Assembly (NCBI GenBank): GCA_949825025.1
Contig: OX463782.1
Location: forward strand, 3,235,501-3,299,500
DNA length: 64,000 bases
Source of the DNA: Siphlonurus alternatus
Taxonomy: Eukaryota; Arthropoda; Insecta; Ephemeroptera; Siphlonuridae
Reading direction: 5' to 3'
The notes under the pieces are model-generated. The model was not told where the DNA came from and searched no databases. It was given only the letters and a program-made list of their open reading frames with translations. Positions 1 to 11,300 of the stretch are shown here, piece by piece (position 1 is the stretch's first letter; the number at the start of each line of letters is the position of its first letter). A program made the translations under genes and the position numbers.

Positions 1-75
1 GAGATTTTAGTGACATTTGTTTGTAATTTATTAGGACAAAACATTCAAACGCCATGGCAAGTTGTTCTATCTAAC

Positions 76-315
76 CTGGTTGAAAGTTTCAGGTTTTGAA
101 TCATCATAAGCTCTTCCTCGTATCAAAACCTTGCTACCATCATCAGAGGTGCTATCATCAGCGTTAGCAGCAGCGGCAGCAGCAGCCTGTGCAGCCAAGC
201 TCTGGCTTAGACTGGAACTGGCTACGTGAAGATTCACTCTCTTCTTCCTGGTGAACGGTCGATTTGCTTCCTTAGGCATCACATGATCATAGCGACTCCA
301 GTCAATTTGAGGAAG
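76..315 (-). CDS. ZZZ3: ZZZ3 homolog, third coding exon (partial gene)
   Basis: This 80-codon exon follows an acceptor reading TTGCAG on the minus strand and ends at a CAG|GTTAGA donor; both boundaries are phase 0. It encodes the segment that starts LPQIDWSRYDHV and ends SKPETFNQ, which matches the stretch of ZZZ3 just before its SANT/Myb domain (human LPEIVWDQY and TKPETFNQ). Between them lies a basic patch (FTRKKRVNLHV) and an alanine-rich run (QAAAAAAANA) followed by an acidic serine stretch. ZZZ3 is a subunit of the ATAC histone acetyltransferase complex in the nucleus. The SANT and ZZ-finger exons lie beyond the left edge of the window. Confidence 0.88.
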
Positions 316-1025
316 CTGCAAATACATGTAAAATTATTGGAGAGAAGATGAATTTCAAAAGAATTTGAAGATGTATTACAATAATGGCTACACTTCAAAA
401 CAGAATGGGTATATGAATTTGAACAACAATTTATTCTCAATGCAGTAAATCCTTCAGTTTGAAAAAAGAGAAAAAATTTACATGAGTTTGCTATAACCAC
501 AAGTATACCGGTACATGGCCAGTGGGGTAGCAGAGGGGGCCTGGCAGGTCTTGGAGCCTTGGTGTCCACAGGAATTCTGGCCAATTCAGTTTCCTCCTCT
601 CTCTGAACTCACTTTATGGACCCACAATTTTTAGCCATTAATGGCACTGTGTACATGGTGCAAACAAATGCATAGTACATATTGTCCCTCATCTGGAATA
701 ATGAGCTATTTGATGATCTCATTGCAACAATGAGCTATCTGCTATTTCAGGTGAGCATAACAATGAGCTTTATTTTATACCTGTTTACAGCTCATAATTG
801 CAACAAAATAGTGGTAAGCAGATAGCTCATTATTGTGGACGAGGGACGATATGTGATCATTTTGGAACTATAGGCAAAAGCAATCAGGTTATGATAAAAG
901 CATCAGAGAAAAATTGCATTTTATAACTAACAACATTGTCACTACCCCAGTTTTTTTGTAGTACATAAATCATTGAGTTTTGCACCTTCTATCTGCTCTG
1001 ACAAAGTGGGAGATTAATAACATAC
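316..1025 (-). other. ZZZ3 intron 2 (coding-exon numbering)
   Basis: Intron with consensus ends. It contains one copy of a short inverted-repeat element (677-853) and otherwise nothing I recognise. Translated open frames here carry no family signature. Confidence 0.7.
677..853. mobile_element. MITE-like inverted-repeat element, family A copy 1
   Basis: The ends are inverted copies of a motif reading roughly ACATATCGTCCCTCGTCC followed by AATAATGAGCTATCTGC. Related copies lie at 30149-30362 and 31370-31565, which shows a dispersed family. No coding capacity; presumed non-autonomous DNA transposon. The superfamily is not clear; flanks suggest a short TA-type target. Confidence 0.75.
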
Positions 1026-1142
1026 CTCTTGAATTTGCATCAAAGGAGGAATTCCCAAATCTTCTCCTTTATTTAACTTTTCTACAAATGCAATTGGATC
1101 TTCAAGTGCCGTTTTTTGAATATCGTGAATTTTATCAATATC
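1026..1142 (-). CDS. ZZZ3: ZZZ3 homolog, second coding exon
   Basis: 39 codons, phase 0 at both ends (acceptor TTTACAG, donor GAG|GTATGT on the minus strand). It encodes DIDKIHDIQKTALEDPIAF and continues with VEKLNKGEDLGIPPL. This corresponds to the human ZZZ3 region containing [23 protein letters not shown]. It joins in frame to the exons on either side. Confidence 0.9.
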
Positions 1143-1351
1143 CTGTAAAAAAAGAAACATGGATTTACAATTTGATGGTAGAGCAACAATGCAGCTATTT
1201 TGCTTGTGGAGAAGGAAGCTATGGAGTTCAAATGAAATGAAGTCTTTTTTAACTTTTTTTGCATGAAAGCTTTTGATTCTTTTTTTTTTTTTTTTTTTAA
1301 TCTCAAACACCTCATATTACACCAATGTTGTACTGTAGTATGATTACAGTG

Positions 1352-1542
1352 TTGATCCTTTGAAGCTGAAAATACGAGCTTTTCGTTTTGCGCCTAAACA
1401 CAAGTCGCAACTTTTAACCCTGGCAGAACCAGGGTATGAAAGTGGAGGGTATATGCGCTGGTTACTTCACGGCCAATCAGAGAGGGCGTTACTGGTTTTG
1501 CGACTTCTAGAAAAAGCTCGTATTTTAGGCTTGAAAGGTTAA
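1352..1542. repeat. Imperfect inverted repeat (MITE candidate)
   Basis: AAAATACGAGCTTTT near 1369 is mirrored by AAAAAGCTCGTATTTT near 1510, with further partial matches outward and AAGTCGCAAC/GTTTTGCGACTT inward. No second copy was seen in the window, so the mobile-element reading is tentative. Confidence 0.5.
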
Positions 1543-1677
1543 GCAAGGCGCATCGCACAATGCCTTGAATGGCAATGTGCATTCTCATTAGATTACCAAA
1601 GTCAAGAAATGTCAAGCTCGAGCGTCATTAATACTTTAATGGGTAACTGTTTGAAGTAAAAAGTATGTTGCTCCCTA

Positions 1678-1963
1678 AAGGTGCTTTCACATATTCGAAA
1701 ATCGCTACGGAAACACGCCGTAGCTACTCCGTAGCAAATGTGTTAATTTTGCTGCGGCACACCGTAGCTGTTCCGTATAGCACCTCGCGATCTTCTGCGG
1801 CACGTTCTACGGAACTCCGTAGCAAAATCAAGATGAGTTTGATTTTGCTGCGGCATTCACATGATTTTCCGCCGCAGCTGCCGCAGACGAACAAGAATAT
1901 GTGAAAGGCTTACGGCATTGCTACGGAACTCCGTAGCGATTTTCGAATATGTGAAAGCACCTT
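1678..1963. mobile_element. MITE-like element with CCGTAG-rich interior
   Basis: About 286 bp with long terminal inverted repeats beginning AAGGTGCTTTCACATATTCG. The interior repeats CTACGGAACTCCGTAGC-type palindromes and GCTGCGGC words several times. No coding capacity. A convincing target duplication was not found. Confidence 0.78.
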
Positions 1964-2275
1964 CAGAGGGGGGCCAACAGTTCAGTCCATTGATAAAAAA
2001 AAAAAAGTAGAGATTTCAGGTGTCAGCCCTGACCCCTGACACTCGTTCTGACTCAGGTTTTCCACGGTTCCCTCAGTCTCATCTCAGCAAATGCTGGGAC
2101 GCTACGCGTAACAGGCTGTGACCATCAAACTTTCCCTCTTTAATCTCCACTCATTACCCCGCTTCGAGCTTCAAGATCACAGGAGTGTACCGAGCAAAAG
2201 AAAAACAAAAAAATAAAAATAAAAAAGCTGGATCACTCCATATGAACTTATGACATGCGTACATGCATAAATTAC

Positions 2276-2458
2276 CTGTATCGCTTGAGTTCTCTGAACT
2301 TGGAGAGTGATTATTGTTTTTAATAACGCTCTATAATCTTTATTTTCTTTTAGAGCAAGATGATCTGATTCAAAATAAAATTCATCGGCACCGTCCACAT
2401 CTTCTGCTTCAGACATTTTCAAACAGCTGATTGTTTTGTTGTTATTGCATGACGTCAT
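2276..2458 (-). CDS. ZZZ3: ZZZ3 homolog, first coding exon
   Basis: Ends at a CAG|GTAATT donor, phase 0. It encodes [20 protein letters not shown] and continues through [10 protein letters not shown], matching the human ZZZ3 block [20 protein letters not shown] and LEAQRSQAVQ. Two in-frame start codons are possible: ATG at 2458 (MTSCNNN) and ATG at 2416 (MSEAEDV). I favour 2416 because the upstream ATG overlaps a TGACGTCA promoter element. Human ZZZ3 carries several hundred extra N-terminal residues before this block; here the protein starts close to it. Confidence 0.87.
2450..2457. promoter_or_regulatory. Perfect CRE palindrome (TGACGTCA)
   Basis: Full CREB/ATF consensus site in the divergent ZZZ3/NBN promoter, overlapping the more upstream candidate ZZZ3 start codon. 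Functional role is inferred from position only. Confidence 0.5.
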
Positions 2459-2766
2459 AACTGAAACGAAACAAAATACGAACGATTTGCGTAATAAATG
2501 GCGGGGAAAAAGGATAGTGTGTGCGTAATCTAAAGGATCAAGTTAAAACTGAATTTGTAAGGTAATTATACGTTTTCATTACTATTAATTGATGAATATT
2601 GCTATTTAAATTCCTATTCAAGGATAATGTGTAATAATTTTAGTTTCAAGTGTTTAAATTACAGCAAATTTCGTCGTTTACAGGTTGCTGAAGCGACGCC
2701 ACCTCTCGGTCTCAAATCAATCACGTCCCATTTTGTGTCTCAATACTCTCAATCTATTTATCCAAA
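2459..2766. promoter_or_regulatory. Divergent ZZZ3-NBN promoter region
   Basis: Only about 310-350 bp separate the oppositely directed start codons of ZZZ3 (minus) and NBN (plus), so one shared nucleosome-free promoter is expected. I see no TATA box at a convincing position. Both products act in the nucleus on chromatin or DNA breaks. Confidence 0.6.
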
Positions 2767-2794
2767 ATGTGGTCACTTCATAATCTTGATACGA
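2767..2794 (+). CDS. NBN: NBN (nibrin) exon 1
   Basis: ATGTGG start encodes MWSLHNLDT plus one base, followed by a consensus GTAAGT donor. Human nibrin also starts MW and has a very short first coding part before the FHA domain. Phase 1 here joins the phase of the exon at 29762 and gives MWSLHNLDTNQIVHMLSNEN, placing the FHA strand at the same distance from the start as in human. Nibrin is the FHA/BRCT subunit of the MRE11-RAD50-NBN complex, which senses double-strand breaks and recruits ATM. In total ten exons give 2727 nt, an exact 909 codons (908 residues; human 754). Confidence 0.82.
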
Positions 2795-2941
2795 GTAAGT
2801 ATGCATATGATATTTTATGCAAACTGTAATCCTTAATAATCTTTGCAGGCTTATTAGAAGCTAACACTTGCTAGCCAATGCTTTGTTTGTGATGTGCATA
2901 TGCTACCAATATTTATTTTGTATTATGATACATACTGTATG

Positions 2942-2949
2942 CATATGTA
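2942..2949. repeat. Target-site duplication, left copy (CATATGTA)
   Basis: Identical to 25459-25466 and directly abutting the terminal inverted repeat on each side; marks the insertion of the giant fold-back element. Confidence 0.85.
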
Positions 2950-3229
2950 GGTTAGACTATAATCCACGAAAGTTACGATACTGATTAAAAAACTTACATT
3001 TTCTAAAAGCTCTTAAATAGCCCAATCTGAAAAGGTATATCACAACATGGCAAATTTTGATTTACCGGAGCTAATTAATTTCGAAGATGCAATGTTCTTC
3101 ATACGCGGTCACTCAGCTGACGCGACGTCACACGCGTGAAGTTTGCTCCAGCTGGCAATCGACGCACTGCGCATGCGCGATGAAAGACCGCCACAATCGT
3201 TAGAGAAAAAGAGGTACAACGACAGGAAA
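2950..3229 (+). repeat. Terminal inverted repeat, left
   Basis: 280 bp, the mirror of 25179-25458. It contains a GC-rich stretch with ACGTCA-type sites and the NRF1-like palindrome TGCGCATGCGC at 3168-3178, in sharp contrast to the AT-rich arms. Confidence 0.88.
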
Positions 3230-6200
3230 GTGAAAATAAAGAATGATTTGATTCAATTCGTCAAATCAAGTTAATAACGTAATTTCGAATCATAATACTA
3301 AAGCATTATTGCGTAATTCAATGATACTGAAATTGTAAGGGCGAATTTCTAATTTTATTTTCTAACAATTCTAATCATTAAAATAAACAACAAAACATAT
3401 AGGCTTTTATTTCTGTATAGACAAGACAAAAATAATACATAAAATTAAAGTGCGATACTTTTTATGATGAAATTGATAAATGCATTCTTGCGTATTTAAA
3501 TTGAGCTGAAATTGTTAGAACGATTCTCTAGTGACATTTCTAACATTATAAGATGTTTAATTAAACAAAATATTGCATTCCTAATTTGATATGAAATAAC
3601 ATAATTTAATTGAGGCCCATTTATATTTTTAAATAATACTGAAAGAAAAACATTGTTGCGTATTTTAATCAAAATACAATGTTCTGTGCATCCTACTACT
3701 GACATTTGCTAACTATAAAAAATAAAAACCATTACTTCCACCAACTAAAACCCTTCGGTTTAATTATTAATTATATTTTATGTTATGAATTTTCAGTTTT
3801 TGGTCCGATGATTAAATTTTCAACTATTTTTAATATTCTAAAATTCAAGTTTTTGGTTTTAAATAAAATAAAAAGTGAAAAAAAGCATTGTTGCGTGATT
3901 CAATCTACTTGTTATAATTTTCAGGGTGAGGTACTACTAACATTTCCCAACTATACCAGTCATTATAATATACTTAATACAACAAAACATTTTGAATTCT
4001 AAATTATGTTTTATTTTAGAAAAAAATGTTTCCTGGTTGAAAATATAAAATTAATTAAGAAAAGCATTGTTGCGTACTTTAATCCACCTGTAATTTTCAG
4101 GGTGAGGTGCAAATGACATTTCCTAACAATACCAGTCATTACTTCAACCAACAAAACGTTTTGAAATTTAAATTATGTTTTATTTTAAAAAATTGAAGTT
4201 TTTTGGATTAAAATATAAAATTAATCAAAAAAAGCATTGTTGCGTACTTTAATCTACCTGTAATTTTCAGGGTGAGGTACTACTGACATTTACTCACAAT
4301 ACCAGTCATTACTTCAACAAAACAAATCATTTTGAAATTTTAATTATATTTTATTTTAAAAAATAGAAGTTTTTTGGTTTGAAATATAAAATTATTTAAA
4401 AAAAGCATTGTTGCGTACTTTAATCTACCTGTAAATATCAGGGTGAGTTGCAAATGACATTTCCTAACTATACAAGTCATTACTTCAGCCAACAAAACAT
4501 TTGTTATTTTAAATTATATTTTAATTTGTAACATTGAAATTTCTTGTTTTAAATTATAAAATTATTTAAAAAAAGCATTGTTGCGTACTTTAATCTACCT
4601 TTAACTGTCAGGGTGAGGTGTTACTGACATTTCCTAATCAAACCAGTCATTACATCAACCAACAAAACATTTTGAATTCTAAATTAAATTTTATTTTGGA
4701 AAATTGAAGTTTTTTGGTTTGAAATATAAAGTTAATTAAAAAAAGCATTGTTGCGTACTTCAAACTACCTGTAAATATCAGGGTGAGTTGCAAATGACAT
4801 TTCCTAACTATACAAGTCATTACTTCAACCAACAAAACATTTTAAAATTTAAATTATAATTTATTTTAAAAAATTGAAGTTTTTTGGTTTAAAATTTAAA
4901 ATTAATAAAAAAAAAAGCATTGTTGCGTACTTTAATCTACCTGTAATTTTCAGGGTGAGGTGCAAATGACATTTCCTAACAATACCAGTCATTACTTCAA
5001 CCAACAAAACATTTTGAAATTTAAATTATATTTTATTTTGGAAAATTGAAGTTTTTTGGTTTAAAATATAAAATTATTAAAAAAAAGCATTGTTGCGTAC
5101 TTTAATCTACCTGTAAATATCAGGGTGAGTTGCAAATGACATTTCCTAACCATACAAGTCATTACTTCAGCCAACAAAACATTTTGAATTCTAAATTATA
5201 TTTTATTTTGGAAAATTGAAGTTTTTTAGTTTAAAATATAAAATGAATTAAAAAAAGCATTGTTGCGTACTTGAATCTACCTGTAATTTTCAGGGTGAGG
5301 TGCAAATGACATTTCCAAACAACACCAGCCATTACTTCAACCAACAAAACATTTTGAAATTTATATTATAATTTATTTTAAAAAATTGAAGTTTTTTGGT
5401 TTAAAATATAAAATTAATTAAAAGAAGCATTGTTGCGTACTTTAATCCACCTGTAATTTTCAGGGTGAAGTGCAAATGACATTTCCTAACTATACAAGTC
5501 ATTACTTCAACCAACAAAACATTTTGAAATTTAAATTATATTTTATTTTAAAAAATTGAAGTTTTTTGGTTTAAAATATAAAATTAATAAAAAAAAAGCA
5601 TTGTTTCGTACTTTAATCTACCTGTAAATATCAGGGTGAGTTGCAAATGACATTTCCTAACTATACAAGTCATTACTTCAGCCAACAAAACATTTGTTAT
5701 TTTAAATTATATTTTATTTTAAAAAATTGAAGTTTTTTGGTTTGAAATATAAAATTATTTAAAAAAGCATTGTTGCGTACTTTAATCTACCTGTAAATAT
5801 CAGGGTGAGTTGCAAATGACATTTCCTTACTATACAAGTCATTACTTCAGCCAACAAAACATTTGTTATTTGAATTTATATTTTATTTTGTAACATTGAA
5901 ATTTCTTGTTTTAAATTATAAAATTATTTAAAAAAAGCATTGTTGCGTACTTTAATCTACCTTTAACTGTCAGGGTGAGGTGTTACTGACATTTCCAAAC
6001 AACACCAGCCATTACTTCAACCAACAAAACATTTTGAAATTTATATTATAATTTATTTTAAAGAATTGAAGTTTTTTGGTTTAAAATATCAATGCTTTTT
6101 TTGATAAAATTAATCAAAAAAAGCATTGTTGCGTACTTTAATCTACCTGTAATTTTCAGGGTGAGGTACTACTGACATTTACTCACAATACCAGTCATTA

Positions 6201-8300
6201 CTTCAACCAACAAAACATTTTGAAATTTTAATTATATTTTATTTTAAAAAATAGAAGTTTTTTGGTTTGAAATATAAAATTATTTAAAAAAAGCATTGTT
6301 GCGTACTTTAATCTACCTGTAAATATCAGGGTGAGTTGCAAATGACATTTCCTAACTATACAAGTCATTACTTCAGCCAACAAAACATTTGTTATTTTAA
6401 ATTATATTTTAATTTGTAACATTGAAATTTCTTGTTTTAAATTATAAAATTATTTAAAAAAAGCATTGTTGCGTACTTTAATCTACCTTTAACTGTCAGG
6501 GTGAGGTGTTACTGACATTTCCTAATCAAACCAGTCATTACATCAACCAACAAAACACTTTGAATCCAAAATTAAATTTTTTTTTTTTTTTTTTGAAAAT
6601 TGAAGTTTCCTGGTTTAAAATATAAAATTAATTTAAAAAAGCATTGTTGCGTATTTTAATTAAGCCAGAATTTTTAGGGTTTCCTGCTGCTAACTACTGC
6701 TAACTTTTTCAATCATAACTTTTACCAAAATTACACTTAGGATCAAGACATAATTTTTATATAAAATTATAGCTTCATATGGTTGAAAATGTATATTGAG
6801 TTTTTAGAAAAAAGGCATTTTTGCCTATTTAAACTATTAAACTAAATAAATAATTTATGAGTGACTTGGTACTATCGTTTGCTTTATATAAAAGTCATTA
6901 TTTTCAAAAAAAAAAAAAGTAATCAGTACATAGTTTTTACACAAAATTAGAGTTGATTATATAAAAAAAATAAAAAAATAAATATTGTTGTGTATTTCAA
7001 TAAAAAAAAATAATGGGCGAGCTGCTTCTGACATTTGCCAATAAAAACACTCATTATTTGTAACAACAAAATCTTCAGCGATGTTAAATATATACATATA
7101 ACATATATAATTATATATATATATGTTATTTTTATAGAATAAATTTTTTTTTTAGGTTTTGAGTGCGTTTGAATTCACGGGCCAGCCCGGACTGGCCCGG
7201 GCTGGGTAAAATGGCGGTGACCTTGGTCACGTGGTATGAAACGTCATAATTTCGTCACGGGCTAGTTCCCAGTCTGTCCGCTAGGTCTCAATCGCACTGG
7301 AGAGTCCGCCCGCGTCAGCCTGGGCCAGCCAAGAAGTGACGTCATGAGAGGAGGGAAAATGGCCGCCGGGCTGGCCCCACTTGACGACAAAAAACACTTC
7401 AGCCCAGGCCAGCCCGTGAATTCAAACGCACTCATTATCAAATATTTTTTTTTTAAATTGAGAGACATTGTTGCGTATTTCAATCGTGCCTGAATTTGTA
7501 GGGTGGTCTACCAATAACATTTGCTAACTTTTCCAGTCATTATCAGCTCCAAAAATAAAACCCTTTATATTTGTTAGTTCATTGAATTATTTAGGAATTG
7601 AAATTTTTCGCATTATATATAATATATATTTCAAAAAAGCATTGTTGCGTATTTCAAACACGAAAATATTTTAAGGGCAAGTTGTCACTGAAATTTGCCA
7701 ACCATGAAACTCAAAAGTTCCACCAACAAAGCACTTACGTTTCGAAATTACATTGCATTTTTCTAAATTTTTAATTTTTATGGTTTGAAATTTATAATTA
7801 TTAAAATTTATTAAGAAAAGCATTATTGCGTATTTTAATCAAGCTGGAACTTTTAGGGTAACCAGCTACTAACAGTAGCTAACTCCAGTCATTATATCTA
7901 TAATTCTACCAACAAAAAATTTAGATTAAAAATTAATTTTTTTTAACAATTGAGCTTGTTGGTTACAAATATCTTGGTCATTATAAAGGCATTGTTGCGT
8001 ACTTCAATGCAGATAATAATTTTTGGGCATGCTGCAACTTACATTTCCTAGCTACAGAAGTAGCTAATTAAAACAAAATCTTTTAATTCGTTTTTTTTTT
8101 CTGTCTGTTTCGTTTAAAGAAATATTATTAATTAATTTTAAAATATTTTATTAAAAATATTATTGCTTTAAAAATAAAGTTGATCATTGGAATCTTACTT
8201 TCATTAGTAAAAAATGTCAGCAAGAACCTAGCTAGCTGTCAATAAAATATAATTTTAATTAAAATAAGCAGCATTGCATCTTTAAATTAAAAATATGACA
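3230..8300 (+). repeat. Satellite array, left arm (~170-bp monomers)
   Basis: About 16 regular monomers run from about 4050 to 6700, each opening with GCATTGTTGCGTACTTTAAT. Diverged monomers continue outward to about 3290 and inward to about 8100. The outer part (3496-4002) mirrors 15264-15770 so closely that translated frames are identical, while the inner part is clearly diverged from its partner. Open frames here are by-products of the repeat. Confidence 0.88.
7161..7433. mobile_element. MITE inserted in the left satellite arm
   Basis: 273 bp, relatively GC-rich, with terminal inverted repeats beginning GAGTGCGTTTGAATTCACGG and internal GGCCAGCCC words. The matching place in the right arm (near 9160) lacks it, giving an empty-site comparison. 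A clear target duplication was not resolved. Confidence 0.82.
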
Positions 8301-11300
8301 TGCGTTTTACCTTAAAAATTCAATAGAAAAAAAAATATAGATTTTCAACAAAAGCGGTTTGTTGGGTAAGAAAATTACTTTTATAAGTTTAGTAGCAAAT
8401 GTCAGGAGCAATTTGTCAATTAAATATCATGTTGATTGAAATACAAAACATTAATATTTTAAATTAATTAATAATATTTCTTTAAACGAAACAGATATTT
8501 CCCTTAAAAAAGAATGGAATTAAAAGTATTTTGTTTCAATTAGCTACTTTTGTAGCTAGGAAATGTAAGTTGCAGCATGCCCAAAAATTATTATCTGCAT
8601 TGAAGTACGCAACAAATCTTTATATTGACCAAGATATTTGTAACCAACAAAAGCTCAAATGTTAAAAAAAATAATTTTGAATCTAAATTTTTTGTTGGTA
8701 GAATTAATGACTGGAATAGTTAGCTACTGTTAGTAACAGGTTACCCTAAAAATTCCAGCTCGATTAAAATACGCAATAATGCTTCTCTTAATTAATTTTA
8801 ATAATTATATATTTCAAACCATAAAAATTAAAAATTTCGACAAATGAAATGTTATTTTGAAACGTAAGTGCTTTGTTGGTGGAACTTATGAGTTTCATGG
8901 TATGCAAATTTCAGTGACAACTTGCCCTTAAAATATTTACTTGATTGAAATACGCAACAATGCTTTTTGTAAATATATATATAATGCGAAAAATTTTATT
9001 CCTAAAAAATACAATGAAGTAACAAATATAAAGTGTTTTGTTTTTGAAACTAATGATTGGAAAAGTTAGCAAATGTTATTGGTAGGCCACCCAAAAATTC
9101 AGGCACGATTGAAATACTCAACAATGTCTCTTAATTTAAAAAAAAAAATATTTTATAAAACCTAAAAAAATTTATTCTACAAAAATAATATATATATATA
9201 GAACGCTGAAAATTTTTTTGTTAGAAGTAAATAGTGTTTTTATTGGCAAATGTCAGCAGCAGCTCGCACATTATTATTTTTTTAATAAAATACACAACAA
9301 TATTTATTTTTTATTTATTTTATATAATCAACTTTTTTTGTATAAAAACTATGTATTGATGACTTTTTTCTATATTTTTTATGAAAATAATGACTGTTAT
9401 ATAAAGCAAACGTTAGTACCAAGTCACTCAAAATAATTTTTTTGGTTGAAATAGGCTATAATTTTATATAATTACACTTTGGACTTGATCCAAAGTGTAA
9501 TTTTGGTGAAAGTTATGATTGGAAAAGTTAGCAGTAGTTAGCAGCAGGTTACCCTAAAAATTCTGGCTTAATTAAAGTACGCAACAATGCTTTTTTAAAT
9601 TAATTTTATATTTTAAACCAGAAGACTTCAATTTTTAAAAATAAAATATAATTTAAATTTCAAAATGTTTTGTTGGTTGAAGTAATGACTTGGATAGTTA
9701 GGAAATGTCATTTGCACCTCTCCCTGAAAATTACAGGTAGATTAAAGTACGCAACAATGCTTCTTTTGAATAATTTTATATTTTAAACCAGGAGACTTCA
9801 ATTTTTCAAAATAAAATATAATTTAGAATTCAAAATGTTTTGTTGGTTGAAGTAATGACTTGTATAGTTAGGAAATGTCATTTGCAACTCACCCTGATAT
9901 TTACAGGTAGTTTGAAGTACGCAACAATGCTTTTTTTAATTAACTTTATATTTCAAACCAAAAGACTTCAATTTTCCAAAATAAAATTTAATTTAGAATT
10001 CAAAATGTTTTGTTGGTTGATGTAATGACTGGTTTTGTTAGGAAATGTCAGTAACACCTCACCCTGACAGTTAAAGGTAGATTAAAGTACGCAACAATGC
10101 TTTTTTTAAATAATTTTATAATTTAAAACAAGAAATTTCAATGTTACAAATTAAAATATAATTTAAAATAATAAATGTTTTGTTGGCTGAAGTAATGACT
10201 TGTATAGTTAGGAAATGTCATTTGCAACTCACCCTGATATTTACAGGTAGATTAAAGTACGCAACAATGCTTTTTTTAAATAATTTTATATTTCAAACCA
10301 AAAAACTTCTATTTTTTAAAATAAAATATAATTAAAATTTCAAAATGATTTGTTGGTTGAAGTAATGACTGGTATTGTGAGTAAATGTCAGTAGTACCTC
10401 ACCCTGAAAATTACAGGTAGATTAAAGTACGCAACAATGCTTTTTTTAATAATTTTATATTTTAAACCAAAAAACTTCAATTTTCCAAAATAAAATATAA
10501 TTTAAATTTCAAAATGTTTTGTTGGTTGAAGTAATGGCTGGTGTTGTTTGGAAATGTAATTTGCACCTCACCCTGAAAATTACAGGTAGATTAAAGTACG
10601 CAACAATGCTTTTTTTAATTAAGTTTATATTTTAAACCAAAAAACTTCAATTTTTTAAAATAAATTATAATATAAATTTCAAAATGTTTTGTTGGTTGAA
10701 GTAATGGCTGGTGTTGTTTGGAAATGTCATTTGCACCTCACCCTGAAAATTACAGGTGGATTAAAGTACGCAACAATGCTTCTTTTAATTAATTTTATAT
10801 TTTAAACCAAAAAACTTCAATTTTTTAAAATAAATTATAATATAAATTTCAAAATGTTTTGTTGGTTGAAGTAATGGCTGGTGTTGTTTGGAAATGTCAT
10901 TTGCACCTCACCCTGAAAATTACAGGTAGATTAAAGTACGCAACAATGCTTTTTTTAATTAAGTTTATATTTTAAACCAAAAAACTTCAATTTTTTAAAA
11001 TAAATTATAATATAAATTTCAAAATGTTTTGTTGGTTGAAGTAATGGCTGGTGTTGTTTGGAAATGTCAGTAACACCTCACCCTGACAGTTAAAGGTAGA
11101 TTAAAGTACGCAACAATGCTTTTTTTAAATAATTTTATAATTTAAAACAAGAAATTTCAATGTTACAAAATAAAATATAAATTCAAATAACAAATGTTTT
11201 GTTGGCTGAAGTAATGACTTGTATAGTAAGGAAATGTCATTTGCAACTCACCCTGATATTTACAGGTAGATTAAAGTACGCAACAATGCTTTTTTAAATA

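Larger units (their letters stand above)
1143..2275 (-). other. ZZZ3 intron 1 (coding-exon numbering)
   Basis: Intron of about 1.1 kb holding two inverted-repeat elements (1352-1542 and 1678-1963), a T-rich run near 1280 and no other recognisable feature. Confidence 0.7.
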
